64,000 nt of DNA from a virus, in IMG/VR virus record IMGVR_UViG_3300017917_000529, positions 1 to 64,000 of that record. One strand, written 5' to 3'. The notes beneath the pieces are model-generated. The model ran no database searches. It worked only from the letters and a program-made list of their open reading frames with translations, and was not told the origin of the DNA. Below, one piece after another: positions 36,990 through 47,000 of the stretch. The translations under genes were made by a program, and so were the position numbers. The stretch's first letter is position 1. Every line of letters begins with the position of its first letter.

Positions 36990-37657
36990 TATGCAATCAC
37001 CGCATTAGCAATCCATTTAAATCCAGTAGATTTTCCTACTGGTCTTCCACCACGTTTTCCAGATTTCATATTAGTTTTAAATACTTTTGGATATTTAATA
37101 TAGTCATATAATCCAGATGTTTTTATAAAAGATTGTTTAAAATATTGTGTCATAAAAATATCAAACACTTCTTCAAATGCACCTTGCACTTCGTCTCCTC
37201 CTGGATTATAAACTTTAACAGGGTTTCTTGTAAAAACAGTTTCTCCTCCATCTTCAAAAACCAAGACAGGAGATTTTTTAGGTCTTATTGTTAAAGGTTT
37301 TCCTTTTTCCATTATAGTTGCTTTGTTATAAAATGGAGTATTTGATCCTTCTTTTATTGATTGTGATTGTGTAAAACTTGTGTAAAATGTTAAACCAACG
37401 CCACTAACTGTAAAATCTATATCGAATAATCTAGCATTTGAAGATCCTACTTGATACCATTCATAAATATGATGCAACATTTGAGGATCTGTTCTTGCAT
37501 ATGAATCAATAAATTCTTTTAATCTTTCTACAACTGCTTTACCCATATTATTTAAAAATATTTTTTTGCCACTTTCCACTCCTTCTAAAAAACCAAAAGA
37601 GTATTCCATAATATTTTTCATATCTTTTTTAAATTGTCTACTATCTAAAGTTATCAT
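36989..37657 (-). CDS. HK97 gp10-like neck/tail component
   Basis: A 222-residue protein starting MITLDSRQFKKDMKNIM, with a central SGVGLTFYTSF. The N-terminal helix with a basic face, then a beta meander, then a basic C-terminus (KSGKRGGRPVGKS) fit the HK97 gp10 type that completes the neck. Position and order (after the stopper, before the terminator) support the call. Confidence 0.6.
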   Translation of the reverse strand: MITLDSRQFKKDMKNIMEYSFGFLEGVESGKKIFLNNMGKAVVERLKEFIDSYARTDPQMLHHIYEWYQVGSSNARLFDIDFTVSGVGLTFYTSFTQSQSIKEGSNTPFYNKATIMEKGKPLTIRPKKSPVLVFEDGGETVFTRNPVKVYNPGGDEVQGAFEEVFDIFMTQYFKQSFIKTSGLYDYIKYPKVFKTNMKSGKRGGRPVGKSTGFKWIANAVIA

Positions 37658-38103
37658 ATATCAGTTCCTTGGTTATCTGATCTTTTTAATATAACTCTAT
37701 AATATTCTGTTTTTCCAAATAAACCAGAAAATGGACTCAATGTTACTATTTCAAACAATGTAGATTTTCCTGCACGTACTCCACCTGTTTCTACATAAAT
37801 GGGATTTCCTTCTCCATCTAATATATTTGTTATAAGTAAATTAGTTAATGCAATGCCGCTATTCATATCATCAAATCTTATATCTGTTGGAACCCTACCT
37901 GATAAAATTTTGTCAACTATAACTGCCACACTTCCAGTTTGTTGTTCTTCTTTGTTTTTAATTCCTCCTGCTGCAAAATAGCATGGAGTATTTTTATATA
38001 AAGACCATTGTTTTTTTATTGCTCCGTATTGACCTTGTTCTACACTAGAATAAAAAACATCTGCTGTCATTGGAAAGGCAAAGTCTGTAGATTCGCATAT
38101 CAT
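37654..38103 (-). CDS. Head closure / stopper-like protein
   Basis: A 149-residue beta-rich protein. It contains TADVFYSSVEQGQYGAIKK near the N-terminus, SGRVPTDIRFDD, and a C-terminal FGKTEYYRVILKR. Small beta-barrel stoppers lie in this position between the connector adaptor and gp10-like protein. It overlaps both neighbours by 4 bases. Confidence 0.55.
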   Translation of the reverse strand: MICESTDFAFPMTADVFYSSVEQGQYGAIKKQWSLYKNTPCYFAAGGIKNKEEQQTGSVAVIVDKILSGRVPTDIRFDDMNSGIALTNLLITNILDGEGNPIYVETGGVRAGKSTLFEIVTLSPFSGLFGKTEYYRVILKRSDNQGTDI

Positions 38104-39014
38104 AATATCCCCAGGCGAGTTATGTTTTTAACATATTTAGATAGAATCTGATCTACGATTATATTACCTGTTCCTTCAAACAACTTCTTAGCATTAAATT
38201 TTACTTGATATTGATCAGTTCTATATTCCTCAACATATCTTTTATATTGGTCTAATTTTCCACATTTAATATCGTGCATCAACATTTCTGTTGCTTTTTG
38301 AATATCAGCAGGTACTGTTTTATAACCTGCATCTAAAACCAATGTATAGTCATATCCTCTTGGAAATGAAACACTATCCCATCCATAAAAACCTAAATCT
38401 CCATATGATTTTGGAAGACTTGGAATACCCTGTTCTATTCTATTCCAAGCATCTGTTGAATTTGGTATAAACTCTTGTACAGCAGAGTTATCTAAAGTTA
38501 ATTTAAAATATCTATCGTTTTCTTCTTCTTCAACATCAAAAACCAAAACATCATTTTCGTAAACTCTTAAAATTCTATAGGCATTGTGCCATATTGGTAT
38601 GTAATCTAAACCATCTCCAACTGTTTGATAAATAACTTTTTGGTTATAAAAACCATCTGTAATAAAAGAATCAATTATAGATCTTGCAATTAATTCGTTA
38701 TTTGTTGCTTCTTGAATTTCTGATGCTGTTGTTCCAAGTTTATTTGGGTCTGTATATGGTCTTACAATATCAAGGTTATCTTCAACATTGACATGGCCAT
38801 CTGAATCTAAAATTCTTAAATCGTAATGTCTATCATATTCTAACTTATCCAATGGTAATACATAGGTTAGTTGTGAATTTTCATCAGAAGTAATGTCTAA
38901 CTCATCAACAAAGTGTTCCACCAAGTCCTCTAATCTAAGAGTATAAATATCTCCGCTTGTAGGGACATCAAACTTTAGTGTTATTGGGTATGGTGGAACT
39001 CTTAATGCTTCCAT
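38100..39014 (-). CDS. Head-tail connector (adaptor-like)
   Basis: A 304-residue protein downstream of the capsid gene. An N-terminal beta domain (VPPYPITLKFDVPTSG) precedes an adaptor-like core ending in DIQKATEMLMHDIKCGKLDQ, a helical stretch typical of gp6/adaptor proteins. The N-terminal extension is unusual for a simple adaptor and may decorate the connector. The call relies on synteny. Confidence 0.6.
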   Translation of the reverse strand: MEALRVPPYPITLKFDVPTSGDIYTLRLEDLVEHFVDELDITSDENSQLTYVLPLDKLEYDRHYDLRILDSDGHVNVEDNLDIVRPYTDPNKLGTTASEIQEATNNELIARSIIDSFITDGFYNQKVIYQTVGDGLDYIPIWHNAYRILRVYENDVLVFDVEEEENDRYFKLTLDNSAVQEFIPNSTDAWNRIEQGIPSLPKSYGDLGFYGWDSVSFPRGYDYTLVLDAGYKTVPADIQKATEMLMHDIKCGKLDQYKRYVEEYRTDQYQVKFNAKKLFEGTGNIIVDQILSKYVKNITRLGIL

Positions 39015-39017
39015 TTT

Positions 39018-39452
39018 TTATAAGCCGTATTCCTTTGCTACATCTTCAGGTTCTAACAATGTAATATGATCACGAGTTTTCCATTGTTCTGCTTGTTCAG
39101 GTGTAACATAATTTATACCAATTTTTACTTGACCTACACCAGCCCAAGAAACATTTTTAGTAGATTTTACTGCCACCTTAACTGAATCTTTTTTAGGTGT
39201 TTCAACTTTTTTAGGTTTCTTAGGTTTTGGTACTGATACTGCACCAATAGCACCATTTGACAAAGGAGCAAGTGCTTGAACAATTTCCTCTGCTTTTTCT
39301 TCTGGAATTACTGGTTCATCGTTAGCAATTAATGCTGGCTCTAAAACTTCTTCTTTAGGTACTTCAACTTCTTCAACAACTGCTTCTTGAATTTTATTTT
39401 CTTCAACTGTTTCAGAAACTTGAGGTTCTAAATTATTTTCTAATTCTGACAT
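39018..39452 (-). CDS. Acidic/basic low-complexity head-associated protein
   Basis: A 144-residue protein just after the capsid gene. The first half is very acidic (EEVEVPKEEVLEP), the middle basic (PKPKKPKKVETPKK), and the last 45 residues form a small ordered domain (VGQVKIGINYVTPEQAEQW). This C-terminal domain resembles small structural motifs that cap capsids or connectors. It may be a decoration protein or a scaffold-type adaptor. Own extended -10 and AAGGAGG. Confidence 0.5.
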   Translation of the reverse strand: MSELENNLEPQVSETVEENKIQEAVVEEVEVPKEEVLEPALIANDEPVIPEEKAEEIVQALAPLSNGAIGAVSVPKPKKPKKVETPKKDSVKVAVKSTKNVSWAGVGQVKIGINYVTPEQAEQWKTRDHITLLEPEDVAKEYGL

Positions 39453-39468
39453 ATGTCCTCCTTGTAGT

Positions 39469-39477
39469 ATTATATCA
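39469..39477 (-). promoter_or_regulatory. Extended -10 promoter ahead of the connector genes
   Basis: TGA-TATAAT, then a leader of about 16 bases containing AAGGAGG before ATG 39452. Confidence 0.6.
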
Positions 39478-39491
39478 TTTTATTAAATATT

Positions 39492-39523
39492 AAAGGGAGT
39501 AAGAAATTAATCCTACTCCCCTT
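39492..39523 (-). terminator. Hairpin after the major capsid gene
   Basis: Arms of 12 bases around an 8-base loop. Two positions pair as G-U only when read as minus-strand RNA, while the plus strand would have mismatches, which supports minus orientation. The U-tract that follows is weak, so this may be a leaky terminator or an RNA-processing or stabilising hairpin. Confidence 0.6.
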
Positions 39524-39540
39524 AAATTATGGTTTACAGA

Positions 39541-40686
39541 TTAGGAATCTGATGCTGCGTCTGCGTATGCGACTGCGTCTAATTCTTCCCATTGAATACC
39601 AAAACGAACGAATACTGTATATTCTACAGTGTCTTTCTTTGGTTTGTATTCACGGTTAACTGTAATATCTCTTTGGAAGCCCCATACACGGTTTTGAGGG
39701 AATGTCAAATCGACATAACCTGCTGGGTAGTAAGGAACTTCTTGTACGTCAACACCAAGAACACGAGTTGTACGTGCTCCACCGAATGTTTGACCATTTC
39801 CATCAAGGTATGCTTGACGGTTTGCTGATGTACCACCTGCACGGTATGCAAATGCTTCTGCTACTGCGTCTGCAAGTGTACCATTGTGCTTAACAATTCC
39901 TTGGAATACGTCTGTACCTGCGTAGAACTTAAGATTGTTCTTAAGTGCACGGTATTTACGTGGCATTGCCAAGATAATGTTTTGTAATACTTCAGGTGTC
40001 CAACGGTTATCAGATACTGTAACAACTGATTCGTGTGCTCCAGAACCTGATGCTTTTGCACGGTTGATAAAACCGTTCATGATGGACAAGAATGAACCTG
40101 TTGATCCATCACCGTTAATTGCTAGGTCTTCGATATCATTACCGAAAGCATTAGTCATCAATCTTACGATGTGATCTTCCAATGCTGCACCTTCAATATT
40201 GTCTTCAAGTGCTTCAGATGAAACTTCCCAATCTAAGCGAATTTTCTTTGTAGTTAATTCAACTTTTGAGAATGTTGCACCAGCGTTTGTGTAATCGCCA
40301 ATACCTTGTGCGGCTGCACGAATTACACGTTCACCTACGTTAACTTTTTCAAGTTCCATGGTGTTTGCTCTCATGGTAACTCTACGACCATCTTGAGCCA
40401 ATACAGTTGCATCCCACACGTAGTCAATAAAACGACGTGCTTGTTCAGGACGTAGAATACCGCTTCCTGCATCACCTGAAGGGTTAACTGCGTTTGGACC
40501 AGTAGTTACTCCTGCTAATGCATCAGGGATGTTGTTTAGAACACCACCAGTTGCATAGTTACCAGGAACGTTTGCTGCTGTGTCTGAACCAGATGCAAAT
40601 GCACCTTGTGCTTGATACAAACCTGGTGCGTCTCCACCAATGTTATCTCCGTCACCTGGTTGATTTTTTATAATTTCTTCCGACAT
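39541..40686 (-). CDS. Major capsid protein
   Basis: A 381-residue HK97-fold capsid subunit from the start at 40686. That ATG has GGAGGTG seven bases upstream; a longer reading to 40791 overlaps the protease gene and lacks a site. A Gly/Pro-rich N-terminal arm is followed by the E-loop/spine region (ELTTKKIRLDWEVSSEALED), the domain DIEDLAINGDGSTGSF, and a C-terminal DTVEYTVFVRFGIQWEELDAVAYADA. It is GC-richer in codon use than its neighbours, as expected for high expression. Confidence 0.9.
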   Translation of the reverse strand: MSEEIIKNQPGDGDNIGGDAPGLYQAQGAFASGSDTAANVPGNYATGGVLNNIPDALAGVTTGPNAVNPSGDAGSGILRPEQARRFIDYVWDATVLAQDGRRVTMRANTMELEKVNVGERVIRAAAQGIGDYTNAGATFSKVELTTKKIRLDWEVSSEALEDNIEGAALEDHIVRLMTNAFGNDIEDLAINGDGSTGSFLSIMNGFINRAKASGSGAHESVVTVSDNRWTPEVLQNIILAMPRKYRALKNNLKFYAGTDVFQGIVKHNGTLADAVAEAFAYRAGGTSANRQAYLDGNGQTFGGARTTRVLGVDVQEVPYYPAGYVDLTFPQNRVWGFQRDITVNREYKPKKDTVEYTVFVRFGIQWEELDAVAYADAASDS

Positions 40687-40705
40687 ATATTTCACCTCCG
40701 AGTGA

Positions 40706-42025
40706 TTATCTGAATAGATCGGCTGTTTTGAGGAAACGTCCGCCCCATAGGGATTTTTCAACCATTGCTGGTTGTAACTGTACGACCTCACCGAGATCGC
40801 CAGACTTACGAAAAGCGGTATCAGATTCTACTGATTCCATACGCTTTCCAAATTCATTAACTGCACCATTTGTTTCCACTAGTGCATTTTGTGTTTGGGT
40901 AACTTGATTATTTAAACTTCCAAGTTCCTTTTTTAAATCTGCAACTTCTGTTTGTAAAGATTTTACAGTTGCAATTAGATCGCTAAAGGCTGATGTAAGA
41001 GTATTCTTAACTTCGGTTACTGCCTCAACAATAACTTCGTCTGACTTAGATACTTCTGCGACAACTTCTTCAGTAACTTCTGTTACTGATTCAACTGCAT
41101 CTGCTTTTTCAGCAACCACTGTTTCTTCAGCAACTTCTGCTGTTTCAACAACGTCTGCTTTTTCAGCAGGAGCATCAACTGTGGCATCTGCCTCTGGAGC
41201 AACCTCAACATTTTCAACTGCAATGTCAGTTTTTTCAATTTCTTCTGACACTACTTGTGTTGTTTCTGTCATAGGACTTACCTCCTTGGTAATCTTAGAA
41301 GTATTAATGCCTTTAGCACTATCAACTAAGAACTTTATCATGTTTGTTTTTTCATCATCCGTTTTTTCAACGAATCCTATATTTTTCATTTCAGTTCCAG
41401 TTACAGGACTGATTTCTTTTTCATTTTCTGAAACCATAACAATTCCTGTTTCTGAATCCCAAAAAACATTTTCTAAAACTGTATTATCTCCTTTAATAAC
41501 TGCAACACCATCAACCTTTTCGACTGATACAATATTTGCAAATTGATTTGCAGGAGAATCTACTAAACTTAATTCTACCAGATCGTAATCTTTGATTACT
41601 CTTATTTGAGAATTTAACTTTTCATCAAATGCGTCATCCCACTTATTCATTTTTCCACCAATAGAAAAACCAGTAAGTGTTCCGTCCAAAACCTTTTCCC
41701 ATGTGCTTTGAGCACCTTTAGATACATATGCTGAAACAAAAATTCCATTATAAAACTTTTTACTTGATGGATCAAAATACTTATCTTGTTTGAATGAAAC
41801 CATTTTGCCTACTGCAACTGGTTGATGCATTTCTCTTATGTTTCCTCTGAAACCTTCAAATGCTTTTAAACTTGCCTCTGTAGTAACTATGTCCATCTGT
41901 CGATCTATATTATCAAGAGATGCAAAACCAGAGACTATACGTCTCTCTTTATCAACTTTGCTAAATGGCATAGAAAGGCGAACACTGTCGCCCTCTGTAT
42001 TCCAATGGGCTTTTAATATAGTCAT
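40706..42025 (-). CDS. Prohead protease with C-terminal scaffold-like region
   Basis: A 439-residue protein. The first about 180 residues are a phage prohead protease of the herpes/HK97-type fold: REMHQPVAVGKM (candidate catalytic His), LTGFSIGGK (candidate Ser), and YDLVELSLVDSPANQFA. The rest is acidic Glu/Val repeats followed by a coiled coil (IATVKSLQTEVADLKKELGSL), as expected of a scaffold. A fused protease-scaffold is known in other phages. Confidence 0.83.
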   Translation of the reverse strand: MTILKAHWNTEGDSVRLSMPFSKVDKERRIVSGFASLDNIDRQMDIVTTEASLKAFEGFRGNIREMHQPVAVGKMVSFKQDKYFDPSSKKFYNGIFVSAYVSKGAQSTWEKVLDGTLTGFSIGGKMNKWDDAFDEKLNSQIRVIKDYDLVELSLVDSPANQFANIVSVEKVDGVAVIKGDNTVLENVFWDSETGIVMVSENEKEISPVTGTEMKNIGFVEKTDDEKTNMIKFLVDSAKGINTSKITKEVSPMTETTQVVSEEIEKTDIAVENVEVAPEADATVDAPAEKADVVETAEVAEETVVAEKADAVESVTEVTEEVVAEVSKSDEVIVEAVTEVKNTLTSAFSDLIATVKSLQTEVADLKKELGSLNNQVTQTQNALVETNGAVNEFGKRMESVESDTAFRKSGDLGEVVQLQPAMVEKSLWGGRFLKTADLFR

Positions 42026-42035
42026 CGTACTATAT

Positions 42036-42041
42036 ATTATA
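42036..42041 (-). promoter_or_regulatory. -10 box ahead of the protease gene
   Basis: TATAAT ten bases before ATG 42025. A TATAGT nearer the ATG is an alternative. There is no TG extension and no Shine-Dalgarno sequence. Confidence 0.4.
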
Positions 42042-42082
42042 GAGCCTTTTTATACACATGTTATCAACAAGTTATAAACAAG

Positions 42083-43678
42083 TTATTGTGTAGATCTGCC
42101 TTCACCTTTTGGATTTCTACCGCTTATAGTTGCTGAACCGTCTGATTGATTATTTAATCTTTCACCGTCTCTAGCACGGTCTGCTGGATTGTTCATCTGC
42201 TCAGGCTTGGCAGTAAATGGCTCATCTCCCCCATCTCTTTGTGGTAGTCCAAGAACAACTCTTGCTTCGTTAGGAACCATGATTTGTGTCTTTACGTATC
42301 TTTCTAAAATTTGAGATTGGGCTATTTCGTCAGTTAGTGTAAGTTCATTAAACTTAAATTCTAATATATCTTGTTTTTCACGTATAATCTTATTAATTTG
42401 TTTCTCTAATTGTGCTTGTGCTGGTCTTGCTACCTGCTCTTTAAAGGTGCGATCTTGAGCAATTGCTGCTGCGATAGCGGCAGAATCAGAACCACCAAGT
42501 TTTGATAATGGAACTTGATGGGCAACCAAGATATCATCTCTATTTTGTTTTCTATATTCTTTAAATGATCCTTCTTGTACACCAGACTCAATTGGTTCCA
42601 TCTTAAACTCTACTTTATTGTTTTCAGAATCCCCTGGAAGCGGTATATATAGAGTTCTGTGATTTTGTCCTTTTAGTCCAGTTTGTAAAAATCTAAATAA
42701 CTTGTCTTCAGCATCTGCTGATAATTTAGCACCCTTCATGGTAACAACATATCTAGGAACAGCCTTATTTCCAAAATAATCAATATTGTATTGAGATGCT
42801 AATTGATCACCATGTAAAGAAGAAATAGCAGAAATAATATCTGGAACCCCATAAAATGTATTTAGTGGTGAGTATTGCTTAAAATGAATAATTTCATTTG
42901 GTCTTGGATCTGCTGTTACTGGATTTGGATTTTTAGCACCAAAGTTTCTAAAGTATACAACTTTTTGTCCAATTACTTGAACGTATCCATCTCTTAATCT
43001 TCTAACTCTCATTGTTGTGGCTGGAATATGTCCAACATATCCAATCTCTCCACGAGTAGTTCTTCCAATTTCTAAAAATCCATTACCAATTGCCTGTACA
43101 TCTGTATAAACCTTTTCCATTGTAGTTGTAAAAGAATCATCTTGGTTTAAACTTTCTAACCAATCACGTAATTCAATCTTTGCTCTTTCAATTCTATTTC
43201 TTGCACGACTAAGGGCTGTGTCATCAGAGACACCTTCAAGTTTAAGCATTGTTCTTTTTGATATTTCAAAATCATATCCCAAACCAACAATATTTTCTAC
43301 CTTTGCATCAATTGCAGCGTGATTTGCAAATGAGGTATCATAATAATTTGCTAACTCATATACATTCCAAGGTGGAGTAATTACATCAAATAGACCATAT
43401 CCATTTCTAAACACATTACCTGGATTTATTTGTGTTGAGGATACTCCATCTCTTCCTTGTGGTACCTGAAGTGATCTATCCACATATGATTGTTGGGTTG
43501 TGTCTACTAATGCCTTTGACATCCTAGAAGCACGTCTTTTAAAATTGTTATCTAAACCACTATAATTTTTTAATTCATCCCAATTTTTATTAAATGGATC
43601 TGAATTGGCAAACATGTTATTTTCAGAATTTGAATCATCAATTCTTGCACCAATAATATAACTAAGTTCGTCACTCAT
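42083..43678 (-). CDS. Portal protein
   Basis: A 531-residue dodecameric portal. DPRPNEIIHFKQYSPLNTFYGVPDI, TGLKGQNHRTLYIP and EYRKQNRDDILVAHQVPLSKLGG are typical of siphovirus portals, and the C-terminus is flexible and polar (RNPKGEGRSTQ). It lies upstream of protease and capsid in the normal order. It starts by a TAATG overlap with its neighbour. Confidence 0.92.
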   Translation of the reverse strand: MSDELSYIIGARIDDSNSENNMFANSDPFNKNWDELKNYSGLDNNFKRRASRMSKALVDTTQQSYVDRSLQVPQGRDGVSSTQINPGNVFRNGYGLFDVITPPWNVYELANYYDTSFANHAAIDAKVENIVGLGYDFEISKRTMLKLEGVSDDTALSRARNRIERAKIELRDWLESLNQDDSFTTTMEKVYTDVQAIGNGFLEIGRTTRGEIGYVGHIPATTMRVRRLRDGYVQVIGQKVVYFRNFGAKNPNPVTADPRPNEIIHFKQYSPLNTFYGVPDIISAISSLHGDQLASQYNIDYFGNKAVPRYVVTMKGAKLSADAEDKLFRFLQTGLKGQNHRTLYIPLPGDSENNKVEFKMEPIESGVQEGSFKEYRKQNRDDILVAHQVPLSKLGGSDSAAIAAAIAQDRTFKEQVARPAQAQLEKQINKIIREKQDILEFKFNELTLTDEIAQSQILERYVKTQIMVPNEARVVLGLPQRDGGDEPFTAKPEQMNNPADRARDGERLNNQSDGSATISGRNPKGEGRSTQ

Positions 43679-44076
43679 TATTCTTCATCACCATACTTAG
43701 CAATTGTTGCTTTTGCGGCAGCAACTGCACCAAGATCATTGAGATTTGGAATTAATCCAGATTTCATTCTATCTAATTGCTCGCTATATTCTTCATCTGT
43801 AACTCTTCCTATGCCTGGAAAAAACACTGGCTCTCCATCTGGTTCACCGTAGTATGCTGCTGCTCTTTTGATTTCTGCTAATGCTGCAATATCTCCACGC
43901 ATTGCTGGTATATTTAAAATATTATTATTTCCATCTGTAAACCATTTACCATTTGCCTTTTTCCATACATAAAGACCCCAATCATATTGTTTTTCTATAA
44001 AAGTTACTTTAGACTCTCCAATTTGACCTTTCATTTTTGGTAAATTACCTTTTTTATTGGGTTTTTGAATATTCAT
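43678..44076 (-). CDS. Small head-module protein of unknown function
   Basis: About 132 residues from the ATG at 44076, which lies seven bases after TGG-TATACT (leaderless). An in-frame ATG at 44082 would be only one base from the -10. The N-terminus is basic (NIQKPNKKGNLPKMKGQ) and a central YDWGLYVWKKANGKWFTDGNN gives a small folded domain. It precedes portal and overlaps it. No known family recognised. Confidence 0.6.
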   Translation of the reverse strand: MNIQKPNKKGNLPKMKGQIGESKVTFIEKQYDWGLYVWKKANGKWFTDGNNNILNIPAMRGDIAALAEIKRAAAYYGEPDGEPVFFPGIGRVTDEEYSEQLDRMKSGLIPNLNDLGAVAAAKATIAKYGDEE

Positions 44077-44083
44077 AACCATT

Positions 44084-44092
44084 AGTATACCA
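44084..44092 (-). promoter_or_regulatory. Leaderless extended -10 promoter ahead of the head module
   Basis: TGG-TATACT, then seven bases to ATG 44076. It lies immediately after the stop of the preceding large gene. It drives the small gene and, by coupling, portal. Confidence 0.6.
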
Positions 44093-44094
44093 TA

Positions 44095-47000
44095 TTATGT
44101 TGGAGTTGATATGTATTGTTTCCATGAAGAACCAACATATATTGGATTATCATTACTTTTAACCAATAATTGTCTTTCTCCATCATTTCCAACAACAATT
44201 TTATTGGTTCCCATATAAGTTTTATAAATATTTGCAGAAATATCTCCAAATTCTGAAGAAGATGTTTTAATTAATACCCCAAACCACAAGTATCCCTGAT
44301 TCCAAAAATCCCAATCAAACTCAAATGGATCTTCTGATCCTAAAACGTATTGCTCTTTAACTTCATCCCAAATTCTAGTAATAGAAGATTGTCTTTGTTG
44401 TAACCCAGTTAACTTATAATATGATATATTGTTATAAATTAAAGGACCATTTAGATTTATAGATCCAGTAAATGAATTAAATTGTAATGGGTTGGAAAAA
44501 GATATGTTTAAAAAATACCAATTTTTATTATCTATTACTGGATTAGCAACAAGGTTTCCATTTAAATAATATGAAATACCATTTTGCAATTGACCAGTTT
44601 GTGAATCTATCGCATATATCTTTGCTCTTTGACCAAAATTTCCATTTGAAACTATGTAAAAATTTATACTTGAGTTTATTGAATTAATTTGAAAAATTTG
44701 AGTTGGTGTATACGTAAAATTAAAAGTATCATTTTTTATTGCAACTTGAATATTTGATATAGAAAAAACAGAATCCTTGTTTTCATTTATTGGCATACTT
44801 ATACCTCTGTTTTGATATACATTAAAATCACCTTTTAGTTTGATGCCAGAATATCTAGTTAAGTGTAGATATGGGTTAGATTTTTTATAAATACTTACAG
44901 GATTTTTTCCTTTATAGTCATTATAGATTCCATTTTTAATATATGGATATAATTTGGTTCCAGATTTAGTATTAATTGGGGTTGGACTGTCTTCATTTAA
45001 TGATCTAGAAGATAGTTCTAAACTTTTGATTTTTATTTTTCTATTAATAGTAGACTTTGTTTTAAATTCTAAATAAATAGAAATAGCAAGATCTTCAAAG
45101 TTTACTGATGATGGTGGGTAAATAATTGTATCATTTTGAACTAAAAATATTGTATTTTGCCAGTCTGGATAATTTTCAAGATTTAGAATACCACTTTTTA
45201 ACGCTGGAGCAATTGTTGTAAAAGATTCAAACTTCTTATTAATTCCAGTTTCAACAAACTGAAAATTTATATAAGATTTAACTAAAGAATTTTCCGAATC
45301 ATATTCATATGTTAAATCAGATCTATTGTATTGTAAATCATCATAATTATTATATCCAGTGAAAAGAGAATTGTCAAGATATTCGTATGTTTTCTGTATC
45401 GGAGTTGAAAATTTTTCATCTAACTGTCCATAAGTCCATCCACTAGAATCTTCTACAACTTTAAAAATAGATGGGGAAGGAAAATTAATGTTATATTGAA
45501 GATAGTCTATTGAATACTTTTTCTTTCCAGATTGATCTGTTACATATTTTGCAAAATATTTTAATGGTACATAGTCTTCCCAATACCCAGAAGACCCTAT
45601 ATCTAAATAGTATTTGTTATATCTTATTGTTGGCTTTAGAGTATAACTTCCCAAATGACTTGATATGTGAGTGTGCATTGTGCTATTATCTTTTAATATA
45701 CCATTGCTATCAAAATGATTGTCAAATAGTTTATGATTATTTTTTGTTGAAAGACAAAAATCGTATAATTTTCCGTAAAAACATGAATTATTTGTATCAT
45801 TATTTAATAGTATAATCTTTAAAGAATTTTTACCACCAAAAAATGTTGCAACATCTTTTCCAAAATTGAGTACAAGTTTTTCAATATCTATTCCAATCTC
45901 TAAATACTCATTTATAGAATATTCTGATTCATGCAAAATAGTTTCATTATTAGAAACTTTAATTTTATAAATTATGTGTCCTTCATCTGTAAGGTATATA
46001 GAAAAGTAATCTGAATTATTTTTATTTTTAATCATAATTAAAGTAGAGTTCACCAATTCACTTGTTTTAGCAATAATGTGAAATGATTTTATATCATCAT
46101 TTAAAATATTAAAACTCTCAAATGAAAAAGATGAATTTTGATCTATAAAAGTTACAAATTTATTTTCTTCATTTTGCAAACTCTTTAATTCTTCATACCA
46201 AGAATCTATATCATCAATATCTATATTTGGTAAAGAGTATTCTATATTTGAAATATAACTTTGATTTATATCCAAATTATCATATTTTCCTTGTTTCCAT
46301 TTTCCAATATTTGGATATTCATAATTTGTTCCATAATTAGAAAAAGAGTAGTCTATAAATGCTGACTTTCCACTATATGATGAATCGACTGATTCAAAAG
46401 ATTTAACTGCTTGTCCATATACCCATCTTTTTTTTGCAGTTATTTCTGGAACAATGTATGGGTATATAGCAAAACAATCTATTTCAAATGGATAAATATT
46501 TTCATAACAATAAAAACCTAACCAATCTTGATCTTTTTCTAAAACATCTAATTTAGATGGTAAAGAAATGCTACTATTATCTATACTTATATCAATAACT
46601 TTTTCTCCATTTAAAAATAAAAACATTTTATTATTAGAATACGATATTTGTATCAGCATTGGTCGTGACCACTCTTCAACATATACTGATTTAAAATTAT
46701 TATCAACAACTAAAGTTAAAAAACAATCATCTGCGTATAAACCATCATTTGAAGATATTGGACCAAATATTTTTTTACTATCCAATGTATCAACATTAAA
46801 TCTCAACCACATTTCTACAGTATAAGTATTATATCTTCCAGACTCATTCAAAAATCCAAATCCTGGAAAAATAATTGATGGTTTAGAAGTTTCGTCTTCA
46901 TTTATATTAGGAAATAATTTTGTTACATTTGATGCACCATAAACTAAAGGCACTCCAAAATTTTGTGCATAAATTTTATTATTTTTTACTAAATAATATC

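Noticed and set aside
40687-40791. Longer N-terminus for the capsid protein
   Set aside because: It would overlap the protease gene by 86 bases and lacks a ribosome-binding site. The ATG at 40686 has GGAGGTG upstream.
42061-42090. DnaA-box-like TTATCAACA with a repeated AACAAGTTAT
   Set aside because: It is a single one-mismatch box in AT-rich sequence at the end of portal. There is no cluster of boxes or iterons, so it is not an origin on this evidence.
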